A stretch of 17,859 nucleotides of DNA from Alphaproteobacteria bacterium (GTDB taxonomy: Bacteria; Pseudomonadota; Alphaproteobacteria; Rhizobiales; Aestuariivirgaceae), in NCBI GenBank assembly GCA_005884715.1, contig VAZZ01000034.1:1-17859 (forward strand), read 5' to 3'. The position numbers and the translations under genes were made by a program. Positions 7,421 to 14,349 of this stretch are shown here, in pieces. Every line of letters begins with the position of its first letter. The stretch's first letter is position 1. Below the pieces are notes generated by a model. It searched no databases. It saw nothing but the letters and a program-made list of their open reading frames with translations, and was not told where the DNA came from.

Positions 7421-7694
7421 TTTCCCCTCGCCCGTTGCGAAGCAATGGGAGAGGGTGCCCGAAGGGCGGGTGAGGGTTCTTGTCTCCGCAAGGAATACTC
7501 ATTGAGATCAGAGCAGATTTCGCGAAAGAGCCCTCATCCGGCCTTCGGCCACCTAGATCACGATCAGGCCAGATCGTACCGATCTGGCCTGATAAACGTG
7601 ATCGGAATCTTAGATTGGGCGCGCGATCGGACGGAAAACCGGCGACCACTTTTCCTGATCGCGCGCCGCCCACGCTCCGCGCGGGAGAAGGGGA
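7421..7694. repeat. composite palindromic element, copy 1 (interrupted)
   Basis: Three parts can be read: a module with GCCCGAAGGGC and GGGTGAGGG (7421-7480), a variable spacer, and a second module beginning GAGCCCTCATCCGGCC at about 7529 that resumes as CCCACGCTCCGCGCGGGAG at 7669. The same two modules occur in reverse order and opposite orientation at 9383-9543, where the second module is uninterrupted. The first module matches the other copy almost base for base over about 58 bp. This is the rhizobial intergenic mosaic type of repeat. Confidence 0.82.
7555..7668. repeat. palindromic element inserted within the composite repeat
   Basis: About 114 bp interrupt the second module of the composite. 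The first half is an almost perfect hairpin: ATCAGGCCAGATCG (7563-7576) pairs with CGATCTGGCCTGAT (7580-7593), flanked by GATCACG (7556-7562) and CGTGATC (7597-7603). The second half has inverted GGCGCGCGATC (7618-7628) and GATCGCGCGCC (7657-7667) around a segment with GGAAAACCGG. Both motifs are familiar to me as dispersed rhizobial repeats. Comparison with 9383-9410 shows where the original module was split. Confidence 0.78.
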
Positions 7695-7730
7695 ACATAT
7701 GGATGGCGGTGCGCTGTAGTGGAGGGGCGC

Positions 7731-8744
7731 ATGGCTGATATTTCGCTGCGCAATGTCTCGAAGCGCTTCAAGTCGGTCGCCGCCGTCGACGGTCTGTCGC
7801 TCGAGATCGCTGACGGCGAATTCACTGTGCTTTTGGGGCCAACGGGTGCGGGCAAGACGACGACCTTGCGCATCGTCGCCGGTCTCGAACAGCCCGATCA
7901 GGGCGAGGTGTGGATCGATGGCCGAAATGCAAGGGGTCTCGAGCCTGCTTCGCGCGATGTCACTTTCGTGTTCCAGCAATATTCGCTCTATCCGCATCTA
8001 AGCGTGTTTGACAATCTGGCTTTTCCGTTGCGCAGTCCGGCCAGGCGCGTGGCTGAGCCCGAGATCAAAAGACGTGTCGAGGAGATCGCGTCGCTTCTGC
8101 GCATAGCCCACAAGCTCACCAACAAATCGACGCAGCTATCCGGCGGTGAGATGCAGCGCGTCGCCATCGGCCGCGCTCTGGTGCGGCGTCCCTCTGTCTA
8201 TCTCATGGATGAACCGCTCTCTTCGCTCGATGCCAAATTGCGCGGTGATCTGAGGCTCGAGCTCAAGCGCATCCAGCAGGATCTGGGCGCCACCATTCTC
8301 TACGTCACTCATGATCAGATCGAGGCCATGACCATGGCCAACAGGATCGGGGTGATCGATAAGGGCAGGCTCATCCAGGTGGGTTCGCCGCGCCAGATCT
8401 ATGAGGATCCGGATTCGGTCTATGTCGCTCAGCGCTTCGGCCAGCCGCAGATCAATCTCCTGCCGGCCGGTCTTCTGCCCAATGGCGCATTGCCGCGCGG
8501 TGCGGTTACGGTGGGCGCGCGCACCGAGCATCTGGAGCTCAGAAAGGATAAAGGCGGCCGGGCCCTCGTCGAATGGGTCGAGCATCTGGGCGATCAGAAC
8601 CACTTGCATCTGCGGCTCGGCGAGCATGCGATCACCACCTTGACGCCGCCCGATACGCCATTCAAATCCGGGGATCAGGTCGCGGTCGGGCTTGCGAAGC
8701 CGCTTTATTTCGATGCCCAGGGCCAAAGACTAAGGAGTGCCTGA
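7731..8744 (+). CDS. ABC transporter ATP-binding protein 2 (intact)
   Basis: A 337-residue carbohydrate-importer ATPase of the MalK/UgpC class. ATG 7731 is favoured by GGAGGGG at 7721-7727 and by the standard opening MADISLRNVSKRF; an in-frame GTG at 7719 lies within that site. It has Walker A GPTGAGKT (36-43), Q-loop FVFQQYSLYPHL, signature LSGGE (136-140), Walker B VYLMDEP (156-162) and H-loop VTHDQIEAM. The C-terminal regulatory domain (VGARTEHLELRK, EWVEHLGDQNHLHLRL) is complete. Because the first ATPase gene is broken, this is the only intact ATPase in the cluster and would have to serve as a homodimer if the importer still works. dhaL follows after three bases. Confidence 0.93.
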   Translation: MADISLRNVSKRFKSVAAVDGLSLEIADGEFTVLLGPTGAGKTTTLRIVAGLEQPDQGEVWIDGRNARGLEPASRDVTFVFQQYSLYPHLSVFDNLAFPLRSPARRVAEPEIKRRVEEIASLLRIAHKLTNKSTQLSGGEMQRVAIGRALVRRPSVYLMDEPLSSLDAKLRGDLRLELKRIQQDLGATILYVTHDQIEAMTMANRIGVIDKGRLIQVGSPRQIYEDPDSVYVAQRFGQPQINLLPAGLLPNGALPRGAVTVGARTEHLELRKDKGGRALVEWVEHLGDQNHLHLRLGEHAITTLTPPDTPFKSGDQVAVGLAKPLYFDAQGQRLRSA

Positions 8745-8747
8745 AAC

Positions 8748-9347
8748 ATGCCGGATCTCGGCAAATTGATGGATATCGTGGCAAGCCGCATCATTGCCCA
8801 TGCGGAGGAACTGACGGCGCTCGATTCGGCCATTGGCGATGCCGATCACGGCCTCAACATGAAGCGCGGCTTCGATGCCGTTCTGGCCGACAGAGCGAAT
8901 ATCCTGGCGAAACCTCTACCCGAGGCACTCAAGGCCATCGGGATGACGCTGGTGATGAAAGTGGGCGGCGCATCGGGGCCACTTTACGGGACCCTGTTCA
9001 TGGCTCTGGCCAAGGAATTGCCGGCCGAGCCCTCGCTCGCCAATCTGGCCCGCGCGCTCACCGCCGCGGTCGATGCGGTGAAGGCGCGCGGCAAGGCCGA
9101 TTTCGACAACAAGACCATGCTCGATGTCCTGGGGCCGGTGGCCCGCCATCTGGGCAATGGAACGGCGACCTTTGACAGCGTACGTGAACTCGCCCATAGC
9201 CGGGCTGAAGCAACCGTGCCGATGAAGGCGATCAGGGGACGGGCATCCTTTCTGGGCGAGCGTTCCATTGGTCATATGGATCCGGGCGCCCGGTCGAGTG
9301 AATTGATGATCGCTGCAGTGTGCGATGGGTTGGAAGGTAAAGAATGA
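8748..9347 (+). CDS. dhaL: dihydroxyacetone kinase, ADP-binding subunit DhaL
   Basis: A 199-residue DhaL. In PTS-dependent dihydroxyacetone kinases this subunit holds a tightly bound ADP that is rephosphorylated in place by DhaM and then phosphorylates the substrate on DhaK. The Mg-binding aspartates are present in LDSAIGDADHG (Asp26, Asp31, Asp33, with the same spacing as Asp30, 35 and 37 of the E. coli protein). MTLVMKVGGASGPLYGTLF and the C-terminal RGRASFLGERSIGHMDPGARSS are the nucleotide-contact signatures. The start at ATG 8748 is preceded by AAGGAG (8732-8737). Length is normal. The gene is three bases after ATPase 2 but 249 bases before dhaM, a gap filled by a repeat. Confidence 0.95.
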   Translation: MPDLGKLMDIVASRIIAHAEELTALDSAIGDADHGLNMKRGFDAVLADRANILAKPLPEALKAIGMTLVMKVGGASGPLYGTLFMALAKELPAEPSLANLARALTAAVDAVKARGKADFDNKTMLDVLGPVARHLGNGTATFDSVRELAHSRAEATVPMKAIRGRASFLGERSIGHMDPGARSSELMIAAVCDGLEGKE

Positions 9348-9382
9348 AGATGTATCTGATCTCGGCTCTGCCCTTCATTTCA

Positions 9383-9543
9383 CTTCTCCTGCGCGCAGCG
9401 TGGGAGAAGGTGGCCGAAGGCCGGATGAGGGCTCTTTCTCGACGCGAGCGAGAATTTCAAAAGCATTTGCTTTGCAGACAAAGAGCCCTCACCCGCCCTT
9501 CGGGCACCCTCTCCCATTGCTTTGCAACGGGAGAGGGGGAAAA
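9383..9543. repeat. composite palindromic element, copy 2 (uninterrupted)
   Basis: This element occupies most of the dhaL-dhaM gap. The left module reads CTTCTCC, CTGCGCGCAG, GGGAGAAGG, then GGCCGAAGGCC and GGATGAGGGCTC; a spacer with TTTGCTTTGCAGACAAAG follows; the right module begins GAGCCCTCACCCGCCC (9484) and ends with CAACGGGAGAGGGGG. It is the reverse-oriented equivalent of the copy at 7421-7694, without the insertion. Confidence 0.82.
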
Positions 9544-9596
9544 TTGGAGACCGTCCGCGAAAGGGCGAAGGATGATTGCCACGGGGAGCATGACAA

Positions 9597-9995
9597 ATGC
9601 AGGCTAACGACAAGGTCGGCATCGTCATCGTCTCTCATTCGTCCGATGTGGCGCGGGGCACGGCAGACATGGTCCGCCAGATGGTGGGAGGGGACGTGCC
9701 ACTCGGCTTCTGCGGCGGCAATCCCGATGGCGGGCTCGGCACCGATGTGGCGAAGATCCTCAAAGCCATCGATGAGGCCTGGTCGGATAAGGGGGTCGCC
9801 ATTTTAGTTGATCTCGGCGGGGCGGAAACCAATAGCGAGATGGCAGTCGAGATGCTGGCGCCTGAGCGGCAAGGCAAGGTGGTGATCTGCAACGCGCCGA
9901 TCGTCGAGGGTGCGGTGATGGCGGCGACCGAAGCCTGGGGCGGAGCCTCCCTCGAGGATGTAAGGCGGACCGCCGAGGAGCTGTCGCCGCAATGA
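9597..9995 (+). CDS. dhaM: PTS-type phosphotransfer protein DhaM (EIIA domain only)
   Basis: A 132-residue EIIA of the mannose/dihydroxyacetone type. It takes phosphate from HPr and passes it to the ADP on DhaL. The phosphorylated histidine is His14 in GIVIVSHSSDVARG. CGGNPDGGLGTD, ILVDLGGAETNSEMAVEM and CNAPIVEGAVMAATEA are signature segments of this family. Unlike E. coli DhaM it is not fused to HPr and Enzyme I domains; those are separate genes directly downstream. The start at 9597 has GGGGAG about ten bases upstream. Its stop overlaps the HPr start (ATGA). Confidence 0.94.
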   Translation: MQANDKVGIVIVSHSSDVARGTADMVRQMVGGDVPLGFCGGNPDGGLGTDVAKILKAIDEAWSDKGVAILVDLGGAETNSEMAVEMLAPERQGKVVICNAPIVEGAVMAATEAWGGASLEDVRRTAEELSPQ

Positions 9996-10294
9996 ACAAC
10001 TGGAAATCATCTTCGGTTGTGATCCGGCATGCGGTCGGCCTGCATGCCAGGCCTTCGGTTAAGCTCACCAAGCTCGCCAAGACTTTCGCCGGCGCCGTCC
10101 AGATCGCCGAATCTCCCGACGGCCCGTGGATCGATGCCAAGAGCATCGTCAAGGTCATGGCGATGAAGGCGAAGCAGGATTCAACTCTTTACCTGCGCGC
10201 CAGCGGCGGCGATGCCGCAACCGCGCTCGATGCGCTGGTGACACTGGTCGAGCGCAATTGCGACGAGGATCGAGCTCATGCGGCAAGCGGTTGA
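9992..10294 (+). CDS. HPr-family phosphocarrier protein
   Basis: A 100-residue HPr-like protein. The active-site histidine is His18 in HAVGLHARPSVKL, equivalent to His15 of classical HPr. A serine (Ser51 in DAKSIVKVMAMKAK) occupies the position of the regulatory Ser46, although I cannot tell whether it is phosphorylated. It should carry phosphate from Enzyme I to DhaM. The start overlaps the dhaM stop by four bases, and the last 17 bases overlap the Enzyme I gene. It is about ten residues longer than common HPr, with a polar tail. Confidence 0.94.
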   Translation: MNNWKSSSVVIRHAVGLHARPSVKLTKLAKTFAGAVQIAESPDGPWIDAKSIVKVMAMKAKQDSTLYLRASGGDAATALDALVTLVERNCDEDRAHAASG

Positions 10295-11819
10295 GCTGAA
10301 AGGCAAGCCGGCATCCGAGGGGATTTTCGCCGGCCCGATCGTCACCTTGGGCGCGGCCAAGACGGAGCGGCGTGCTTCAGGTGATCCAGATGCCGAGCGT
10401 CGTGCTTTTGACGGAGCGGTCCTGGCGGCGATCACCGGCTTGACGACACTGGTCGGGACGGCCGAAGGCGAGGGCGCCGAGATGCTCGGTTTTCAGATCG
10501 CCTTGCTCGAGGATGATGCGCTGCTCGAACCCGCCCGTGCTCTGATCGACCAGGGCCGGCCCGCCGATGATGCTTGGCGCAGGACGGTCGATGCCGAGAT
10601 TTTGGGCTATGAGATGTCCGATGATGATTATTTCCGGGCGCGTGCCACCGATCTGAAAGACATGCGCGATCGCGTGCTGCGCCATCTGTCGGGCAAGGAG
10701 GCCCATCTGGCGCAAGCGGGCGCCATATTGATTGGCGATGACGTCCCGCCGTCGCTGTTCCTGGAGGCCGACTGGTCCAAGGGCGGCGCCATCGCGCTGA
10801 CCGAGGGCAGCCCCTCGAGCCATGTGGCGATATTGGCGCGCGGGCGCGGAATACCGATGGTCGTTGGTCTGGGCGATATCGGTCTCAATGGCCATGTAGA
10901 AGCGGTGGTCGATGGCGGCTCGGGCCTTCTGGTGCTGAGCCCCGATGACCGCGCGAAGAAGCTCTGGTCGGACAAAGCCAGGGACTTTGCCCAGGCCCGC
11001 GAACATGAAGCCCTGTTTCTCGCCCGCCCGGCACGCTTGAAGGATGGAACGCCGGTCGAATTGCTGATCAATGTCGCAGGGCCTGAGGAACTCGACAGCC
11101 TCGATCCCGGTCATTGCGACGGCATCGGCCTTATGCGCTCGGAATTCCTGTTTCGCGACGGCAAGCCGCTGCCGGACGAGGACACGCAGTACAAGACCTA
11201 TTGCCGCTTCCTCGAATGGGCCGGCAAGAAGCCCGTCACCATCCGCACTCTCGATATCGGCGGCGACAAGCCGATCAAGGGACTGACGCCCGAGGGCGAG
11301 CGCAATCCGTTTCTGGGCCTGCGTGGCGTGCGCCTGACGCTCGATCGTAGGGAAGTGTTCAAGACGCAGTTGCGCGCCCTTGCGCGCGCCGCGCTCGAGG
11401 CGACGGCAAGGCTTCTCGATGAAGTCATGGCCGATCTCAAGACGCAAGGCTTCGCGGCGCAGCGTCCGCCGCTCGGCATCATGGTGGAAGTGCCTGCCGT
11501 GGCGATCGCACCCGATCTTCTGGCCAAGGCTGAATTCTTCTCGATCGGATCCAATGACCTGACCCAATATGTCATGGCAGCGGCGCGTGACGAGGCATCG
11601 GTCGCAAGCCTCGGCGATCCTTCCCATCCGGCGGTCCTGCAGCTTATCGGCAATGTCGTGCGCTATGGCCGCGATCACGCGATACCGGTGAGCCTGTGCG
11701 GCGACATGGCGAGCGAGCCCAGGCATGTGCCGTCTCTCATTGCGGCAGGCCTTCGCACGCTGTCGGTCTCGCCTTCATCGATCGCACGGGTCAAGGCGGC
11801 CTTGGCGGATATCGGATAA
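10278..11819 (+). CDS. ptsI: PEP-protein phosphotransferase (Enzyme I), apparent internal in-frame deletion
   Basis: A 513-residue Enzyme I that starts the relay by taking phosphate from phosphoenolpyruvate. The phospho-histidine is His182 in SPSSHVAILARGRGIPMVVG. The PEP-binding barrel shows GLMRSEFLF, TLDIGGDKPIKG, LGIMVEVPAVAI and IGSNDLTQY, and the catalytic cysteine is Cys474 in SLCGDMAS. At residues 372-373 (near 11391) the text runs from TQLRALARAA straight into LEATARLLDEVM. Enzyme I proteins normally have about 16-17 more residues there, of the form HGNLKVMLPMV, which make a core strand of the barrel. The reading frame is kept, but folding or activity may be lost. The start overlaps HPr; the stop overlaps the next start as TAATG. 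Confidence 0.9.
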   Translation: MRQAVELKGKPASEGIFAGPIVTLGAAKTERRASGDPDAERRAFDGAVLAAITGLTTLVGTAEGEGAEMLGFQIALLEDDALLEPARALIDQGRPADDAWRRTVDAEILGYEMSDDDYFRARATDLKDMRDRVLRHLSGKEAHLAQAGAILIGDDVPPSLFLEADWSKGGAIALTEGSPSSHVAILARGRGIPMVVGLGDIGLNGHVEAVVDGGSGLLVLSPDDRAKKLWSDKARDFAQAREHEALFLARPARLKDGTPVELLINVAGPEELDSLDPGHCDGIGLMRSEFLFRDGKPLPDEDTQYKTYCRFLEWAGKKPVTIRTLDIGGDKPIKGLTPEGERNPFLGLRGVRLTLDRREVFKTQLRALARAALEATARLLDEVMADLKTQGFAAQRPPLGIMVEVPAVAIAPDLLAKAEFFSIGSNDLTQYVMAAARDEASVASLGDPSHPAVLQLIGNVVRYGRDHAIPVSLCGDMASEPRHVPSLIAAGLRTLSVSPSSIARVKAALADIG

Positions 11820-12253
11820 TGGCTGAGCCCCAGCTCCAGACGCCGACCGCGGTTGCAGCCTATAAGAAGCTCCTGAGCGATGTGATCGATCGCCGCCCCT
11901 CGGGCACGCGCCAGAGGCTTGCAGCGGCACTCGGCAAGAATCGCAGCTTCGTCTCGCAGATCACCAATCCCGCTTATGCCGTGCCGATACCAGCGGTCCA
12001 TCTCGATATTATTTTCGAAGTCTGCCATTTCTCGCTCGAGGAGCGCCGCAATTTCATCACCCTCTATCTGGCGGCGCATCCGAACCGCCCGGCTCCCATC
12101 CATGCCGCGCACAAAGTGATCGCCCATACCGTCTATCTGCCCGATCTCGGCGATGACGACAGGAATGCCAGACTTCACACCCTGATCAGCGATTTCGTTC
12201 GTCAGGTCGCGAAGCTCATCGAAGACGAACCGCATAAGGGAAAACGACGATGA
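11819..12253 (+). CDS. small helix-turn-helix-like protein encoded between Enzyme I and DhaK
   Basis: A 144-residue protein with start ATG 11819, which shares bases with the ptsI stop (TAATG). Its own stop overlaps the dhaK start (ATGA), so it is tightly built into the operon. Residues 28-60 look like a Cro/XRE-type helix-turn-helix: TRQRLAAALG, a turn at KN, RSFVSQITN, then IPAVHLDIIFEVC. FSLEERRNFITLYLAAHP follows. The second half has HAAHKVIAHTVYLPDL and an amphipathic C-terminal helix (HTLISDFVRQVAKLIEDE) with a basic tail. I do not recognise a named family. Position suggests either a regulator of the operon or a protein that interacts with DhaK or DhaL. Function is inferred only from context. 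Confidence 0.8.
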   Translation: MAEPQLQTPTAVAAYKKLLSDVIDRRPSGTRQRLAAALGKNRSFVSQITNPAYAVPIPAVHLDIIFEVCHFSLEERRNFITLYLAAHPNRPAPIHAAHKVIAHTVYLPDLGDDDRNARLHTLISDFVRQVAKLIEDEPHKGKRR

Positions 12254-13239
12254 AGAAGTTCGTCAACGCCATCGAGAATATTCTCACCGAAAGCCTCGAT
12301 GGCTTCGCCGCGGCCCATGCCGATCTTGTGAGCTTGGGCGATGAGCGCAAATTCATTCGCCGCAAGGCGCTCAAGGCCGGCAAGGTGGCGCTCATTTCAG
12401 GCGGCGGGTCCGGTCATGAACCCTTGCATTCAGGCTTTGTCGGCCATGGCATGCTCGATGCTGCCTGTCCTGGCCAGGTCTTCACTTCACCGACCCCCGA
12501 CCAGATGATCGCCGCGGCGGAGGCGGTGAATCAGGGAGCCGGCATCCTCTTCATCGTCAAGAATTATGAGGGCGACCTCATGAATTTCGAGATGGCGAAG
12601 GAAATGGCGGGAATGAATATCGAGACCGTCATCACCGATGACGATGTGGCGGTCGAGAACTCGCTTTATACGACGGGCCGGCGCGGCGTTGCCGGCACGC
12701 TGGTGGTGGAGAAGATCGTCGGCGCCGCAGCCGAAGCGGGCGCCGATCTGAAGGGCCTCAAGGTGCTGGGCGACAAGGTCAACAAGCGCACCCGCTCGAT
12801 GGGCGTGGCGCTGACCAGCTGCACGGTGCCTGCCGCCGGCAAGCCGACTTTCGCGCTTGGCGAGGATGAGATGGAGATGGGTGTCGGCATTCATGGCGAA
12901 CCGGGACGGCGGCGCGTCAAATTGCTCACCGCCGATGCGATCGCCGCAGAAATGATGACGGCGATCATGGCCGAGCTCGAGCCCGCAAAGAAAGACGGCG
13001 TGCTGCTTATCGTCAATGGCTTCGGCGCAACACCTGCGATGGAGCTCTATCTCATGTATCACGCCGCCGCGGCCGACCTTGGCAAACGCGGCGTGAGGAT
13101 CGCCCGCTCGCTGGTTGGTTCCTATGTGACATCGCTCGACATGGCGGGCTGCTCGTTCACCGTGACGGCGCTCGATGAGGAGATGACACGGCTATGGGAC
13201 GCGCCGGTGCACACCCCCGGTTTGCGCTGGGGGATGTAG
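12250..13239 (+). CDS. dhaK: dihydroxyacetone kinase, substrate-binding subunit DhaK
   Basis: A 329-residue DhaK. It binds dihydroxyacetone (or a related short ketose) covalently through a histidine and receives phosphate from DhaL-bound ATP, giving dihydroxyacetone phosphate for glycolysis. The covalent histidine is His215 in GVGIHGEPG (His218 in E. coli) and the active-site His56 lies in SGGGSGHEPLH. CPGQVFTSPTPDQM, KNYEGDLMNFEMA, DDDVAVENSLYTTGRRGVAG and WDAPVHTPGLRWGM are family hallmarks. It is shorter than the E. coli subunit (356) because the loop before GFGATP is reduced, which I believe is normal in this group. Kinases of this family may act on erythrulose as well, so the substrate is not certain. 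It is the last gene of the cluster. Confidence 0.95.
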   Translation: MKKFVNAIENILTESLDGFAAAHADLVSLGDERKFIRRKALKAGKVALISGGGSGHEPLHSGFVGHGMLDAACPGQVFTSPTPDQMIAAAEAVNQGAGILFIVKNYEGDLMNFEMAKEMAGMNIETVITDDDVAVENSLYTTGRRGVAGTLVVEKIVGAAAEAGADLKGLKVLGDKVNKRTRSMGVALTSCTVPAAGKPTFALGEDEMEMGVGIHGEPGRRRVKLLTADAIAAEMMTAIMAELEPAKKDGVLLIVNGFGATPAMELYLMYHAAAADLGKRGVRIARSLVGSYVTSLDMAGCSFTVTALDEEMTRLWDAPVHTPGLRWGM

Positions 13240-13262
13240 CGAGCTCCGCGGTCAATCTCAGT

Positions 13263-13371
13263 TTTCCGTCATCCCGGCGAAAGCCGGGATCCATTGCAGA
13301 ATTGCAACCCGGAAGCGCTGTCCGCGTGGAGAGAATTTAATGGGCCCCGGCTTTCGCCGGGATGACGGAAA
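13263..13371. terminator. perfect 26-bp inverted repeat, likely bidirectional terminator (dispersed CGTCATCCCGGCGAAAGCCGGG family)
   Basis: The arm at 13263-13288 (TTTCCGTCATCCCGGCG and AAGCCGGG) is the exact reverse complement of 13346-13371, with a 57-base loop. Each arm also contains its own small hairpin (CCCGGCGAAAGCCGGG). This is a very widespread proteobacterial intergenic repeat. It lies between the convergent ends of dhaK and fah and could stop transcription from both sides, although there is no long T-run. Confidence 0.75.
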
Positions 13372-14349
13372 GAATAGATTTCTCCACCCGCTGCTCGATC
13401 GCGCCGAAGATCGAGCGGCCTTTGCGGTCGAGCATCTCGATGCGCACCTTATCGCCAAAGCGAAGAAATGATGTTGTCGCCTTGCCTGCCCGGATGGTCT
13501 CGATCATCCTTCATCGACTGGTCTGCCGGGATCGCCATCTGGACCTTTGTTCGACACCGTGCCTGAGCCGATGATGCTGCCGGCGGCAAGCGGCCGCGTC
13601 CTGGCGGCATGGGCGATGAGATCAGCGAAATCGAAGGTCATGTCGATGCCGGCATTGGCGCGCCCGAAGGGCTTGCCATTGAGATCGACATGGAGCGGCA
13701 GATGCAATCTCCCGCCATCCCAGGCCTCGCCGAGCTCATCGGGCGTCACCGCGACGGGCGAGAAGGCCGATGACGGTTTCGACTGGAAGAAGCCGAAGCC
13801 TTTGGCGAGTTCGGCCGGGATCAGCGCGCGAAGCGAGACGTCATTCACCAGCATGATGAGACGGATGAATTGGCGCGCGTCTTGCGCCGAGATCCCCATC
13901 GGCACATCGCCGGTCACCACCGCGACCTCAGCTTCCATGTCGATCCCCCAGGCTTCATCCGCCATGGCAATCGGATCGCGCGGGGCCAGGAAGGAATCCG
14001 ATCCGCCCTGATACATCAGGGGATCGGTCCAGAAGCTTTCGGGCATTTCGGCGCCGCGGGCTTTGCGAACCAGTTCGACATGATTCACATAGGCCGAGCC
14101 ATCGGCCCATTGATACGCGCGGGGAAGCGGCGAGGCGCATTCATGCTCATGGAAGCGGAACGACGGCACTGATCGGTGTTCAAGCCCGACCGCCAGATCA
14201 GTGAGCTTCGGCGCTGCGCGATCCCAGTCATCGAGCGCCTTCTGCAAGCTAGGCGCGATATTGAAGGCCTCCGTGGCAAGGGTGAGATCGCGCGATACCA
14301 CGACGAGCTTGCCGTCGCGCGATCCATCCTTGATTGTCGCGAGCTTCAT
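13337..14349 (-). pseudogene. fahA: fumarylacetoacetase (FAH), frameshifted near the C-terminus
   Basis: The gene starts at ATG 14349, overlapping the hmgA stop by four bases (ATGA). Residues 1-281 match fumarylacetoacetate hydrolase, which splits fumarylacetoacetate to fumarate and acetoacetate. Visible segments include RDGKLVVVSRDL, SFRFHEHECASPLPRAYQW, MPESFWTDPLMYQGGSD, the metal-binding EAEVAVVTGD, GFGFFQSKPSSAFSPVAV and GSIIGSGTVSNKG. The frame ends early after GRPVDEG at the TGA at 13506-13504. Directly after it another frame encodes the missing tail (MIETIRAGKATT, RFGDKVRIEMLDRKGRS, IFGAIEQRVEK) and then runs into the neighbouring repeat up to TAA at 13337. The conserved GYSCIAE-type segment (about ten residues) is absent, so a short out-of-frame deletion at about 13500-13512 is the simplest reading. 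Confidence 0.85.

Larger units (their letters stand above)
7395..7730. other. repeat-filled gap between the two ATPase genes
   Basis: No credible gene lies here. The gap is occupied almost entirely by a composite palindromic element (7421-7694), itself interrupted by a second palindromic insertion (7555-7668). The last 10 bases before the ATPase 2 start hold its ribosome site, GGAGGGG at 7721-7727. Confidence 0.75.

Noticed and set aside
7391..7738. An open frame of about 115 codons in the gap between the ATPase genes
   Set aside because: It is made almost wholly of palindromic repeat sequence and overlaps the ATPase 2 ribosome site.
7421..9543. Repeats considered as a CRISPR array
   Set aside because: The units are long internally palindromic modules in opposite orientations with genes between them, not short evenly spaced direct repeats with unique spacers.
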